From NCBI GenBank assembly GCA_902782905.1, contig CACZPB010000166.1:1-9602 (forward strand): 9,602 nucleotides of DNA. Reading direction: 5' to 3'. Source of the DNA: an uncultured bacterium (lineage in GTDB: Bacteria > Cyanobacteriota > Vampirovibrionia > Gastranaerophilales > Gastranaerophilaceae). Every line of letters starts with the position of its first letter. Position 1 is the first letter of the stretch. A program made the translations under genes and the position numbers. Shown in pieces: positions 1 to 6,671 of this stretch. The notes beneath the pieces were generated by a model. The model was given only the letters and a program-made list of their open reading frames with translations. It had not been told where the DNA came from and did no database searches.

Positions 1-1
1 T

Positions 2-484
2 ATGTCAAAAGGTACTTCCTCAAATACGGGAAGCATCAACGATGGTTTTTCGAGAATAGCTGAACGTGCTTTCGAAAGAGAAAGACAAATTTCTCACACA
101 CCTTTTTCTATAACCGGAAGAGATTTTAAAACTAAAGAAAACAATATAAAAGAAGATAAACAAACTAAAATTAACAAAAAAATTGAACAATTCTTACCAA
201 AGAAGACTGTTTCTGATAAACCTATTATTGAAAATATTCAAAAATCTGAAGAAAGCAAAAAAGATGTTCAAATAAAATTGAAAAAATCTTTGACAGACAG
301 AGAACAAATGGTTTTTGAATATCTTTTAAATAACCTCGGTAAAACTGTTTTTGCTAAAGATTTAGCAGAACTGCTTGATCTTCCGAGAGATTATGTTTAT
401 AAATACATCAAAAACTTGAGAGCTAAAATTGAGGGAGATAAACTTAAAAATGTTCCTTCAGGCGGTTTTGTTTTAACTGAATAA
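2..484 (+). CDS. Winged-helix DNA-binding protein with disordered N-terminus (start possibly upstream)
   Basis: A 160-residue protein. Residues 1-90 are polar, Lys/Glu/Ser/Thr-rich and low in complexity, so probably disordered. Residues 95-160 look like a winged helix: a first helix (TDREQMVFEYLLNN), a helix-turn-helix (VFAKDLAELLDLPRDYVYKY), then LRAKIE and a short hairpin ending GGFVL. That end resembles the LRxKL...GxGYxL finish of OmpR/PhoB-type effector domains. No receiver domain is present, so it is not a standard response regulator. Only one base precedes the ATG, so no ribosome binding site can be checked and the true start may lie outside the window. Its stop is 1 nt from the start of the DUF262-like gene, which suggests translational coupling and a shared role. 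A DNA-binding or regulatory function is inferred from the fold alone; the target is unknown. Confidence 0.6.
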   Translation: MSKGTSSNTGSINDGFSRIAERAFERERQISHTPFSITGRDFKTKENNIKEDKQTKINKKIEQFLPKKTVSDKPIIENIQKSEESKKDVQIKLKKSLTDREQMVFEYLLNNLGKTVFAKDLAELLDLPRDYVYKYIKNLRAKIEGDKLKNVPSGGFVLTE

Positions 485-485
485 G

Positions 486-1580
486 ATGAAAACTATAAAT
501 TTACTAAAGTTTTTAAATAATGTACACGATATATACACCTTGGATTTTGCAAGGTGTAGCGGGGAGCTTGTTAATTTTCTTGATTTGATGACTGAAGACG
601 AACAGTTTACTAAATCAATAGATTTGGGGCTAATCTTTGTTAATCAAAAATCGTTAGATGGATACACAATTGTTGACGGACTTGGAAGGTTTGTTTCTTT
701 GTCATTGCTTTTGCACGCAATCTGTGAATGCTATAAAAAAACAACTTCTCAAAATGAAAAAGCAATTAAAACAATTCGTTCAAAATATTTACTCAACGGA
801 TCCAAACCAAAATTACATCTCGGGGAAGAAGATAGCGATTTGTATCTTAAAATAATTAACGGTGAAAAGCTCTCCGGACATGAAAAGACCAAACCAATGT
901 TTGTTTTGTTGCACAACTTTTGGACACAAATAAAAGAAGAACAGCTTCAAGCATCAAAAATTTTTGGTATGCTGCAAAAAATTCATATAACTCTTGTTGA
1001 AACGGATAATGTTAGCAAAAGAGATTTATACTACAAAATTAACAGCCAGAACAGAGAGCTTAATCAAATCAATTTGATAGATGATTTTATGAAAGAAAAT
1101 GGAATTCTGGATGAATGGAATGAAATTAAATCCGGATATTTTGTTAACAAAAGTGATATTGAAATCTTTTTAAAAGACTTTTTTATAACAAAATTTAACT
1201 ACAAAACATTTAATCCTAAAAGAATCTACGAAAGCTTTGTAAATTATTTTGAAACAATGATTCAATACACTGCAAAAGATAGTCTTTTAAAGAACATAAG
1301 AACCTCTGCCGGACTTTATTACAACATACTAAATCTAAATTTTGCAAGTGATGATATAAAAAAAGCCTTTATTGAAATCAAAAGACATGAAGGAGAAGAC
1401 ACTTACGCATACATTTTAAGCGTCTATGAAGATTATAGTGAAGGACGTATTACAGAAGCTACGTTCATTGAAATTTTAAATACTATAGACGAATATCTGA
1501 AGAACAGGCAAAAAAGCGGTAAAAATATAGATTTCAATGAACTTGTTCAATACTTGAATGCATTTATCACCTGTAAATAA
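486..1580 (+). CDS. Diverged DUF262 / GmrS-ParB-like domain protein
   Basis: A 364-residue protein. The N-terminal part matches the architecture of DUF262 (GmrSD N-terminal domain, ParB/Srx-like fold). YTIVDGLGRFVSLSLLLHA (residues 60-78) sits where the family has (I/V)DGQQRLTTLxLLL. A KLHLGEEDSDLYLKIINGE stretch (109-127) matches the usual segment after it. YYKINSQNRELNQINLID (182-199) matches the family's F..iN.rG..L...DLi motif. The key DGQQR is DGLGR here, losing both glutamines, so NTPase or nuclease activity is doubtful. No C-terminal HNH nuclease motif is visible. The ATG lies 1 nt after the upstream stop and has no Shine-Dalgarno sequence, so it is probably translated by reinitiation. 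Known relatives act in modified-DNA restriction (GmrSD, SspE, BrxU); whether this one does is unknown. Family call moderately sure, function open. Confidence 0.6.
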   Translation: MKTINLLKFLNNVHDIYTLDFARCSGELVNFLDLMTEDEQFTKSIDLGLIFVNQKSLDGYTIVDGLGRFVSLSLLLHAICECYKKTTSQNEKAIKTIRSKYLLNGSKPKLHLGEEDSDLYLKIINGEKLSGHEKTKPMFVLLHNFWTQIKEEQLQASKIFGMLQKIHITLVETDNVSKRDLYYKINSQNRELNQINLIDDFMKENGILDEWNEIKSGYFVNKSDIEIFLKDFFITKFNYKTFNPKRIYESFVNYFETMIQYTAKDSLLKNIRTSAGLYYNILNLNFASDDIKKAFIEIKRHEGEDTYAYILSVYEDYSEGRITEATFIEILNTIDEYLKNRQKSGKNIDFNELVQYLNAFITCK

Positions 1581-1596
1581 ATTTTTGGAAAATACA

Positions 1597-1625
1597 TTAA
1601 CGTTATTTTTTTAGGATATTATATA
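1597..1625 (+). promoter_or_regulatory. Candidate sigma-70 promoter for the 96-aa gene
   Basis: TTAACG at 1597-1602 and TATATA at 1620-1625 are separated by 17 nt, in the 86-nt gap before the 96-aa gene. Other registers of the TATTATATACT stretch are possible, so the exact -10 is uncertain. Confidence 0.35.
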
Positions 1626-1666
1626 CTGAAATTGTATGAAAAAGATTTAACAATGGAGGCACTATT

Positions 1667-1957
1667 ATGGAGCAATGCCCAAATTTTGTGTTGTATAATC
1701 AACAATCGTTTGATGAATTATACATATCTGAAACTTTAATTAATATGCTAAAAAAATCATGTGAAGACAGAGAATTTAGCGGACAGTATTACGGGATTTC
1801 TGCAAAGGAATCAGCAAAGCTTTTGAGTGCAGAAAGAAATGAATATTTGAATATGATAGCACTCTTGTCCGACAGAGTGCAAAAATTAAAAAAGATAAAT
1901 CTTAAATTTGAAAAAGATATTACACTACAACAAAATGCCGACTATAGCAGCAGATAA
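1667..1957 (+). CDS. Small protein of unknown function
   Basis: A 96-residue protein that I do not recognise. The start is well supported: GGAGG at 1655-1659 lies 7 nt before the ATG, and a plausible promoter precedes it. The sequence looks soluble, with no signal peptide or membrane segment. Residues 48-85 (ESAKLLSAERNEYLNMIALLSDRVQKLKKI and onward) are heptad-like and probably form a helical coiled coil, so it may oligomerise or bind a partner. It has two cysteines (C4 and C32), not in a metal-binding arrangement. Its last 33 bp overlap the 3' end of the convergent nucleoside transporter gene, leaving no room for a terminator between the two. No function is assigned. Confidence 0.65.
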   Translation: MEQCPNFVLYNQQSFDELYISETLINMLKKSCEDREFSGQYYGISAKESAKLLSAERNEYLNMIALLSDRVQKLKKINLKFEKDITLQQNADYSSR

Positions 1958-3193
1958 ATAACAACTCAAAGTACCGCAAATTAGGGCTCTTACACTCAAT
2001 CTAGCCAGATTTTTTCTTTGGTTGGGAGCAAGTTCACCAATACCGCCAATTTGAATTGCAATTGAGCCGAAATTACCAAAACTACAGAGGGCAAAGCTTG
2101 CTATCATAAAACTCTTTGGATTAAGTGTTGATGCTATATGTGAAAGGTTTACGTAAGCAACCATTTCATTTAGTACTATTTTTGTACCCATCAAGCCGCC
2201 TACCACAGATGCATCTTGGAATGGAACGCCAATTATCAATGCAAACCACATAAATATTTTCCCTAGAATCATGGTGAGTGACAAATGATTTAGGAATTCA
2301 AAGCTTGAGCACAGTGGAATATAGTTATAAACAAAAGCTCCGAATAATCCGAGCAACCAATCTATAAATGCAACTAAAGCAACAAGCGCCAATATCATCG
2401 CAGTTACGTTTATTGCAACCTTCATACCCTCACCTGCACCATTTGATATTGCATCAAATACATTAGCAAAAGTTCTTCTTCTTGAAATTTTTATATTGTC
2501 TCTCGTCTCCGGTTCACCTGTTTCCGGATATACGATTTTTGCAAGTATCATTGCGCCCGGAACAGCCATTACAGAGGATGCCAGAAGATAGTGGGCTGGA
2601 ATTCCCATTCCTATATATATAGGCATTATTGCTCCTGAAATACACGCCATACTTCCTGCCATAGAAGCCAAAAGTTCGGAGCGAGTAAGTTTTTCTAAAT
2701 ATGGTTTTATCATAATTTGCGCAACAATTTGACCGACAAATGCACTCGCAACATTTGATAAAGCTTCAGCACCGGAAACCTTCATAATTTTATTCATTGC
2801 CTTACCCAAAACTGCGACAATTCGCTGCATTATTCCATAATAATAAAGAATATTTACAAGCACCATCATAAATATGCTTGAGCATATTAACTGCATTGCA
2901 AATATACTGCCGTTGTTGCCAAATAATTCGACTAACTTTTGGTTATTAAGCAAACCCCCGAACACAAAAGAGCCGCCCTCATACGCAAACTCCAATATTT
3001 TTCTTATGAATGCGCCTATTAAAAGAAACATTTTTTCTCCAATAGGCACTTTAAATATAAACACCGCCAGAAGTATTTGAAGTATAAAACCTGTACCTAC
3101 AGTCTTATAATTAATTGCTTTTTTGTTGTTTGACATAGCATATGCAATCAAAAATATAACTACAATACCGATTACACCAATAAATCTTTCCAT
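1925..3193 (-). CDS. nupC: Concentrative nucleoside transporter (CNT/NupC family) with altered nucleobase motif
   Basis: A 422-residue, strongly hydrophobic membrane protein that should import nucleosides with Na+ or H+. Family hallmarks are EGGSFVFGG (72-80), SNVASAFVGQ (146-155), KPYLEKLTRSEL (163-174), GTKIVLNEMVAY (336-347), FGNFGSIAIQIGGIGELAP (372-390) and LARLSVRALICGTL (396-409). In the Vibrio cholerae CNT structure, Gln-Thr-Glu contacts the base, while a Glu, an Asn and a Ser contact the ribose. Here the ribose residues are kept (E343, N374, S377), but the base motif GQTEAP reads GQIVAQ (154-159). The fold is therefore CNT, but base selectivity is probably changed, and the substrate should not be assumed. 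Start: AAGGAG at 3199-3204 lies 5 nt before the ATG. It has its own promoter and overlaps the convergent small gene by 33 bp at the 3' end. Confidence 0.9.
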   Translation of the reverse strand: MERFIGVIGIVVIFLIAYAMSNNKKAINYKTVGTGFILQILLAVFIFKVPIGEKMFLLIGAFIRKILEFAYEGGSFVFGGLLNNQKLVELFGNNGSIFAMQLICSSIFMMVLVNILYYYGIMQRIVAVLGKAMNKIMKVSGAEALSNVASAFVGQIVAQIMIKPYLEKLTRSELLASMAGSMACISGAIMPIYIGMGIPAHYLLASSVMAVPGAMILAKIVYPETGEPETRDNIKISRRRTFANVFDAISNGAGEGMKVAINVTAMILALVALVAFIDWLLGLFGAFVYNYIPLCSSFEFLNHLSLTMILGKIFMWFALIIGVPFQDASVVGGLMGTKIVLNEMVAYVNLSHIASTLNPKSFMIASFALCSFGNFGSIAIQIGGIGELAPNQRKNLARLSVRALICGTLSCYLSAAIVGILL

Positions 3194-3221
3194 CGCAGCT
3201 CCTTAAAAATGTTATAGTAAA

Positions 3222-3230
3222 ATTATACCA
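3222..3230 (-). promoter_or_regulatory. Extended -10 promoter for the nucleoside transporter
   Basis: On the minus strand TGGTATAAT is a perfect extended -10. The -35 region would fall in the T-rich tail of the upstream gene's terminator, with no good TTGACA. The start codon lies about 30 nt downstream, so the 5' leader is very short. Confidence 0.6.
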
Positions 3231-3231
3231 G

Positions 3232-3261
3232 AAACAAAAAAAAAGCCTCTTTTTGAGAGGC
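3232..3261 (-). terminator. Rho-independent terminator of the 171-aa gene
   Basis: On the minus strand, GCCTCT and AGAGGC form a 6-bp stem around a short loop, followed by nine T residues, then G and TTT. It lies about 85 nt past the stop of the 171-aa gene and directly before the nupC promoter, insulating the two genes. Confidence 0.8.
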
Positions 3262-3344
3262 GGGGGGAAATTTATTTAGTTAATAGGTATACACTTCACA
3301 TTTCTTACACACTAATAGTTTCTAGAGTTTTAAATCTTTTTTAT

Positions 3345-3860
3345 TTATCCGAAGCCAAATTTTGGAACATTATTCTTGGCTTCCTCACTTGCAACTTGTT
3401 TTATTGATTCAAGCATTGCACGTTTCATCTTCAACCTTTGTTCAATGCTATTCATTTCAAGTTCGATTTCTTTCTCTTTTTCGTTTAGAATATCGATTTC
3501 TTGTTGTTTTAAAGCCTTCATAGATTGTTCTTTGAATCTTGCAAAAGCACTCATTTCAACTTGATACTGAGTTAAAGCATTACCTGTCCAAGGAACCATA
3601 CCTTGCATTTTTGCCATTTGAACATTTTGCATTGCGCTCATAGAACTTGCTTGATTTGCAAACTGCGCAAACATTGTGGCTCGCGGAATTAAGTCAGATG
3701 AAAGTCCGGCAATATTACTCATCGTCATAACCGACGAACCTCCCAGTGCACTTGCGTACTTCTGGTAGTTTGAAAGTTTGTGGCGAGTCATTATCGCCTG
3801 CCTTTCAAGATCGTTTATTTCGCGTGTTAATCTCTGGACTTCCCAGAATGCCATTAACAT
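3345..3860 (-). CDS. Coiled-coil, Met/Ala-rich protein of unknown function
   Basis: A 171-residue protein that I do not recognise. It has three parts. An N-terminal helix (about 4-37, WEVQRLTREINDLERQAIMT) is heptad-like. A middle section (about 38-100) is rich in Met, Ala, Ser and Gln. A long charged C-terminal coiled coil (about 105-160) includes QQEIDILNEKEKEIELEMN. The tail ends PKFGFG. There is no signal peptide, transmembrane helix or cysteine. Helix, low-complexity middle and helix is a layout found in secreted or filament-forming export substrates and in structural coiled coils, but this is only a resemblance. The chosen ATG has AGG at a 6-nt spacing (TTAGGTAGG upstream); a second in-frame ATG two codons in is a weaker choice. 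It is monocistronic, with its own terminator, and divergent from the YhcH-family gene. Confidence 0.7.
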   Translation of the reverse strand: MLMAFWEVQRLTREINDLERQAIMTRHKLSNYQKYASALGGSSVMTMSNIAGLSSDLIPRATMFAQFANQASSMSAMQNVQMAKMQGMVPWTGNALTQYQVEMSAFARFKEQSMKALKQQEIDILNEKEKEIELEMNSIEQRLKMKRAMLESIKQVASEEAKNNVPKFGFG

Positions 3861-3941
3861 AGTAAACCTACCTAACTTTTTTCTAACCTTTAACCTTACA
3901 CCTATATAAAGTATTTCTGTTTTTAAAAATTGCCTTTTTGC

Positions 3942-3971
3942 TTAACAATTGTTTACAATTTGTTAACAATT
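3942..3971. repeat. Three phased TTAACAATT-type repeats, likely operator or activator sites
   Basis: TTAACAATT at 3942-3950, TTTACAATT at 3952-3960 and TTAACAATT at 3963-3971 are direct repeats spaced 10 and 11 nt, one helical turn each. The segment also holds the 10-bp palindrome TTGTTAACAA (3960-3969). It sits just upstream of the yhcH-like core promoter, in the gap between two divergent genes, so one regulator could serve either or both. Confidence 0.5.
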
Positions 3972-3974
3972 ATT

Positions 3975-4003
3975 TTTATCATACGGCTAAACTGTAGTAA
4001 AAT
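3975..4003 (+). promoter_or_regulatory. Candidate promoter of the YhcH-family gene
   Basis: The -10 is TAAAAT (3998-4003). A poor -35, TTTATC (3975-3980), lies 17 nt upstream. The weak -35 with phased repeats just before it would suit a promoter that needs an activator. Confidence 0.45.
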
Positions 4004-4021
4004 AGAGACATAGGAGGGTTT

Positions 4022-4468
4022 ATGATAAAAGATAGAATTGAAAGAGCAGAGACATATTATGAAATTTCAGAGAACTTAAAAAAGGGTTTTGAATGGATAA
4101 AAAACAATGATTTACTAAACATGCCGGACGGTAGATATGAAATTGATGAGAACAATTATGCTAACATACAGAGTTACGATACAAAAGAAAACGCCCCGTT
4201 TGAAGCACACAGAAAATATATTGATATCCAATATATGATAAATGGAGAAGAACGGTGCGGAATTGCAGATTACAAGTTCTGTTCCGTGAAAGAAGCATAC
4301 AATGATGACAAAGATATCGAATTTTTGAACTGCGAAAAATCAAATTATTATCAAGTATTGAAAAACGGCGAATTCCTCGTATTTTTCCCGCATGATGCCC
4401 ACCAACCGGCTCTTTATTCGGGAAATAAACAATTCGTAAAAAAAGTTATAGTAAAAGTATTAGCTTAA
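4022..4468 (+). CDS. YhcH/YjgK/YiaL (TabA) family cupin-like protein
   Basis: A 148-residue protein, the usual length for the YhcH/YjgK/YiaL family (DUF386). Family signatures are FEAHRKYIDIQYMINGEE (60-77) and FFPHDAHQP (121-129). They supply the metal-site candidates H63, H124 and H127 and acidic residues E61 and D68. Members include TabA, linked to biofilm and toxin-antitoxin control, and YhcH/NanQ, which acts on sugar anomers in sialic acid use; a carbohydrate-related role is likely but the substrate is not evident. No sugar catabolic genes are next to it, so it stands alone here. Start: AGGAGG at 4012-4017 lies 4 nt before the ATG. Expression is probably regulated through the phased repeats upstream. 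The transcript ends at the hairpin at 4475-4505. Confidence 0.88.
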   Translation: MIKDRIERAETYYEISENLKKGFEWIKNNDLLNMPDGRYEIDENNYANIQSYDTKENAPFEAHRKYIDIQYMINGEERCGIADYKFCSVKEAYNDDKDIEFLNCEKSNYYQVLKNGEFLVFFPHDAHQPALYSGNKQFVKKVIVKVLA

Positions 4469-4474
4469 CAAAGT

Positions 4475-4505
4475 ATGGGCGGCTTGAAAAATTCAAACCG
4501 CCCAT
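4475..4505. terminator. Bidirectional terminator between convergent genes
   Basis: ATGGGCGG (4475-4482) pairs with CCGCCCAT (4498-4505). After one mismatch, TTGAA pairs with TTCAA around an AAA loop. T-rich but interrupted tails lie on both sides (TATTTATA rightward, ACTTTGTT leftward), so it can serve both the YhcH-family gene and the convergent 130-aa gene. Confidence 0.7.
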
Positions 4506-4530
4506 TATTTATACGAGAAAAGGAAGAATA

Positions 4531-4923
4531 TTACGCTGCTGCAAATATGTTCTGTGCATTTTCATCTATTTTAAAGTCAAATAATTCAAAGTCATTTTCA
4601 TTAGTTGAAGTTTCTGAAAACAGATTCCAGATTTCACCTAAAACAGGTTTTTTCTCTGCTTTTTTTGCCGCATGAGATTTTAAATATTTTAAAGTCTCCT
4701 TTAAGGAAGAATTCAAACTTATTTGAGTAGAAGCTTTTATAATTGATAATTGAGAATTTGAATACATATCCGTATAAGCTCTCTTGTTTGCAAAAATAGT
4801 TTCATCAATAATTTTTGAAGATGTTTCAGAAGAAGCACCGCCCTTTGATAGAATATCACGTGCGGTGTGTTTCAATTGTTCTCTGTTTTCAAATCCCATT
4901 GAAGTCGATACATTCAATCCCAT
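4531..4923 (-). CDS. Unknown 130-aa protein expressed from a sigma-28 promoter
   Basis: A 130-residue protein that I do not recognise. It is soluble by sequence, with no signal peptide, membrane segment or cysteine. The first 90 residues are Ser/Thr/Lys-rich and probably helical. Then comes a basic stretch (AAKKAEKKP, about 85-93) and an acidic, Phe-rich tail (NENDFELFDFKIDENAQNIF). Such a basic-then-acidic end could be a binding tail. Start: an AAGGGATAGGA ribosome binding region lies just upstream of the ATG. The gene has a near-perfect sigma-28 promoter about 50 nt upstream, which places it in a motility or late-flagellar type regulon, although its sequence does not resemble a known flagellar component. 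It ends at the bidirectional hairpin shared with the YhcH-family gene. Confidence 0.75.
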   Translation of the reverse strand: MGLNVSTSMGFENREQLKHTARDILSKGGASSETSSKIIDETIFANKRAYTDMYSNSQLSIIKASTQISLNSSLKETLKYLKSHAAKKAEKKPVLGEIWNLFSETSTNENDFELFDFKIDENAQNIFAAA

Positions 4924-4971
4924 TGTCCTATCCCTTTTTGGCCTGTGCCATTTTCCCTTTTCTTAGCATGT

Positions 4972-4998
4972 ATATCGGCATTTTTTTTGTAAACTTTA
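4972..4998 (-). promoter_or_regulatory. Sigma-28 (FliA-type) promoter of the 130-aa gene
   Basis: On the minus strand TAAAGTTT (4998-4991), an 11-nt spacer and GCCGATAT (4979-4972) match the E. coli FliA consensus TAAAGTTT-N11-GCCGATAA at 15 of 16 positions. The start codon lies about 50 nt downstream. Confidence 0.85.
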
Positions 4999-5025
4999 GG
5001 ATTTTCGTATAATTTTTCCAAATTC

Positions 5026-5040
5026 GTTACAAAACTTTAC
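5026..5040 (-). promoter_or_regulatory. Conserved upstream element of the sigma-28 promoter, copy 1
   Basis: Read on the minus strand as GTAAAGTTTTGTAAC, 27 nt upstream of the -35 element. Thirteen of its 15 bases match the element at 9128-9142 before the other sigma-28 promoter. Possible activator site. Confidence 0.45.
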
Positions 5041-5057
5041 ATTAATTCCCCCTTTTT

Positions 5058-5086
5058 TTGTGATTTACCCCCCTGTTTGTTATAAG
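5058..5086 (+). promoter_or_regulatory. Promoter of the flavodiiron-rubredoxin operon
   Basis: TTGTGA (5058-5063), a 17-nt spacer and TATAAG (5081-5086), with TG one base before the -10 (extended -10). The spacer contains a run of six C. The leader to the ATG is about 30 nt. Confidence 0.65.
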
Positions 5087-5124
5087 ATAGTTAGGTCTTT
5101 AGCTTATTTAGAGGAGTAATTAGC

Positions 5125-6354
5125 ATGTACGACATTAGACGAATTACGGACGATATCACATATATAGGATGTTCGGATAGAAGACTTGCGCTGTTTGAAA
5201 GTGCTTATCCTATACCGAGAGGTGTTTCATACAATTCATATTTGATAAACGATGATAAAACAGTATTATTTGATACAGTTGACAGAGCTTGTTCCGGACA
5301 GTTCTTTCAAAACCTTGAAGCAGCACTTGACGGAAGAGGATTGGATTATTTAGTTGTTCAACATATGGAACCTGATCATTGTTCTCTTATAGAAGATGTT
5401 ATATCTGTCTATCCGGAAGCAAAGATTATTACTACGGCAAAATCAGTTGCTCTTATTAAGCAATTCTTTGATTTTGATATTGACTCAAGAGTTATGATTG
5501 TCAAAGAAGGCGACAGTTTAAACACGGGAAAACATGAGTTTGTTTTCACAATGGCTCCAATGGTACACTGGCCCGAAGTTATGGTAACTTATGACAAAAC
5601 CGACAAGGCACTATATTCGGCAGATGCTTTTGGCTCTTTTGGAGCAATAAACGGTAATCTTTTTGATACAGGAGTAGATTTTGAAAAAGATTATTTGGAT
5701 GAGGCGAGAAGATATTATACCAACATTGTTGGTAAATACGGAGCTCAAGTTCAAATGCTTTTGAAAAAAGCAAGTACACTTGAGATTAAAACTATTTACC
5801 CATTGCATGGATTAATTATAAAAGAAAACATTAGCAATTTTGTAGAAAAATACGACAAGTGGTCACGATACGAAGCTGAAGAAAAATCTGTACTTATCGC
5901 ATATTCTTCTGTATACGGAGGAACAGAAAATGCAGCTAATATACTTGCAGGAAAGCTTGCAGATAAAGGAGTTAAAGGCATAAAAATGTATGATGTTTCA
6001 CATACTCACTCGTCTTATGTCCTATCTGACGCCTTTAAATATTCACATATTGTTTTTGCGACAACTACATACAACAACGGAATATTTGAAACAATGGAGC
6101 ATTTGCTGCACAATATTTCAGCTCATAATCTTCAAAACAGAAAAGTTGTTCTTATACAAAACGGTTCTTGGGCACCGACTTGCGGTCAGGCTATGAAATC
6201 AATTTTGGAGAAAATTAAGGGAACCGAAATTATAGATGAGTCTGTTTGCATAAAATCAGCTTTGAAAGAAGAACAATTATCGGAGCTTGAATGCTTAGCT
6301 GATAAAATAGTATTAAGTATTAAAGAATCAGAAAAAGTGTTGCAAACTGTATAA
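5125..6354 (+). CDS. fprA: Flavodiiron protein (A-type, O2/NO reductase)
   Basis: A 409-residue two-domain protein that reduces O2 to water and/or NO to N2O in the cytoplasm, detoxifying them in anaerobes. Residues 1-250 form a metallo-beta-lactamase-like diiron domain. Ligands are visible as H80-x-E82-x-D84-H85 ([10 protein letters not shown]), H148 (MVHWPE), D167 ([10 protein letters not shown]) and H228 (YPLHGL), a full set. Residues about 255-400 form a flavodoxin domain with the FMN phosphate loop ([14 protein letters not shown]) and the NTYNNG/NGSWAP-type flavin loops. No rubredoxin or flavin reductase domain is fused at the C-terminus, so it is class A and needs a separate electron donor. 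The next gene encodes a rubredoxin, the expected donor. Start: GAGGAG at 5111-5116, 8 nt before the ATG, behind a good promoter. O2 versus NO preference cannot be read from the sequence. Confidence 0.95.
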   Translation: MYDIRRITDDITYIGCSDRRLALFESAYPIPRGVSYNSYLINDDKTVLFDTVDRACSGQFFQNLEAALDGRGLDYLVVQHMEPDHCSLIEDVISVYPEAKIITTAKSVALIKQFFDFDIDSRVMIVKEGDSLNTGKHEFVFTMAPMVHWPEVMVTYDKTDKALYSADAFGSFGAINGNLFDTGVDFEKDYLDEARRYYTNIVGKYGAQVQMLLKKASTLEIKTIYPLHGLIIKENISNFVEKYDKWSRYEAEEKSVLIAYSSVYGGTENAANILAGKLADKGVKGIKMYDVSHTHSSYVLSDAFKYSHIVFATTTYNNGIFETMEHLLHNISAHNLQNRKVVLIQNGSWAPTCGQAMKSILEKIKGTEIIDESVCIKSALKEEQLSELECLADKIVLSIKESEKVLQTV

Positions 6355-6406
6355 AAAAGTAGGTTGTGATAGCAACCCCAACAAAAACTATAAAAAGGAG
6401 AAAATT

Positions 6407-6565
6407 ATGCAAAAGTATGTATGTTCAGTATGCGGTTATGTTTATGATCCATCAGTAGGCGATCCGGATAACGGAATTGCTGCCGGTACAAAGTTTGAAG
6501 ATTTACCTGATGATTGGGCTTGTCCTCTTTGCTCAGTTGGTAAAGATATGTTCAATGAAGAATAA
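6407..6565 (+). CDS. rub: Rubredoxin
   Basis: A 52-residue protein, the normal length of a single-domain rubredoxin. The iron is held by two Cys-x2-Cys knuckles: C6-x-x-C9 ([12 protein letters not shown]) and C39-x-x-C42 ([12 protein letters not shown]). The typical middle ([20 protein letters not shown]) is present, with the aromatic residues that pack the core. It carries single electrons in the cytoplasm. It starts 52 nt after the flavodiiron gene with AAGGAG at 6395-6400, 6 nt before the ATG, and no terminator lies between, so the two are an operon; it is very probably the electron donor to the flavodiiron protein. A short hairpin (GGTTG/CAACC, 6362-6377) in the gap might adjust relative expression or RNA stability. 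The NADH:rubredoxin reductase is not in this window. Confidence 0.95.
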   Translation: MQKYVCSVCGYVYDPSVGDPDNGIAAGTKFEDLPDDWACPLCSVGKDMFNEE

Positions 6566-6593
6566 TAGATCTTGAAATAAACAATCAAATTTT

Positions 6594-6626
6594 ACAGGTG
6601 TGGCAAATAGTTGCTACACCTGTTTA
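6594..6626 (+). terminator. Terminator of the flavodiiron-rubredoxin operon
   Basis: A 13-bp stem (one G-T pair) with the loop ATAG at 6607-6610, followed by TTTATT. Its right arm contains the -35 element of the next promoter. Confidence 0.75.
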
Positions 6627-6639
6627 TTCGTGATATAAT
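6611..6639 (+). promoter_or_regulatory. Promoter P1 toward clpP, inside the upstream terminator
   Basis: TTGCTA (6611-6616), a 17-nt spacer and TATAAT (6634-6639) with TG one base upstream (TGATATAAT). The -35 lies in the right arm of the preceding terminator. It would give a leader of about 120 nt before clpP. Confidence 0.6.
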
Positions 6640-6671
6640 GTCCTTAGCCCAATAAATTATATATATAATGA

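Noticed and set aside
505..532. TAAAGTTT followed 12 nt later by CACGATAT, a possible third sigma-28 promoter.
   Set aside because: It lies inside the start of the DUF262-like gene, the spacer is 12 instead of 11, the -10 has two mismatches, and no small gene follows it.
4475..4675. Plus-strand 66-codon open frame starting in the hairpin after the YhcH-family gene.
   Set aside because: It begins inside the bidirectional terminator, has no ribosome binding site, and runs antisense to the sigma-28-driven 130-aa gene.
6362..6377. Hairpin GGTTG/CAACC between the flavodiiron gene and rubredoxin as a terminator.
   Set aside because: The stem is only 5 bp and is followed by CCAACAAAAAC, not a T run. 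At most it is an intercistronic stability element.
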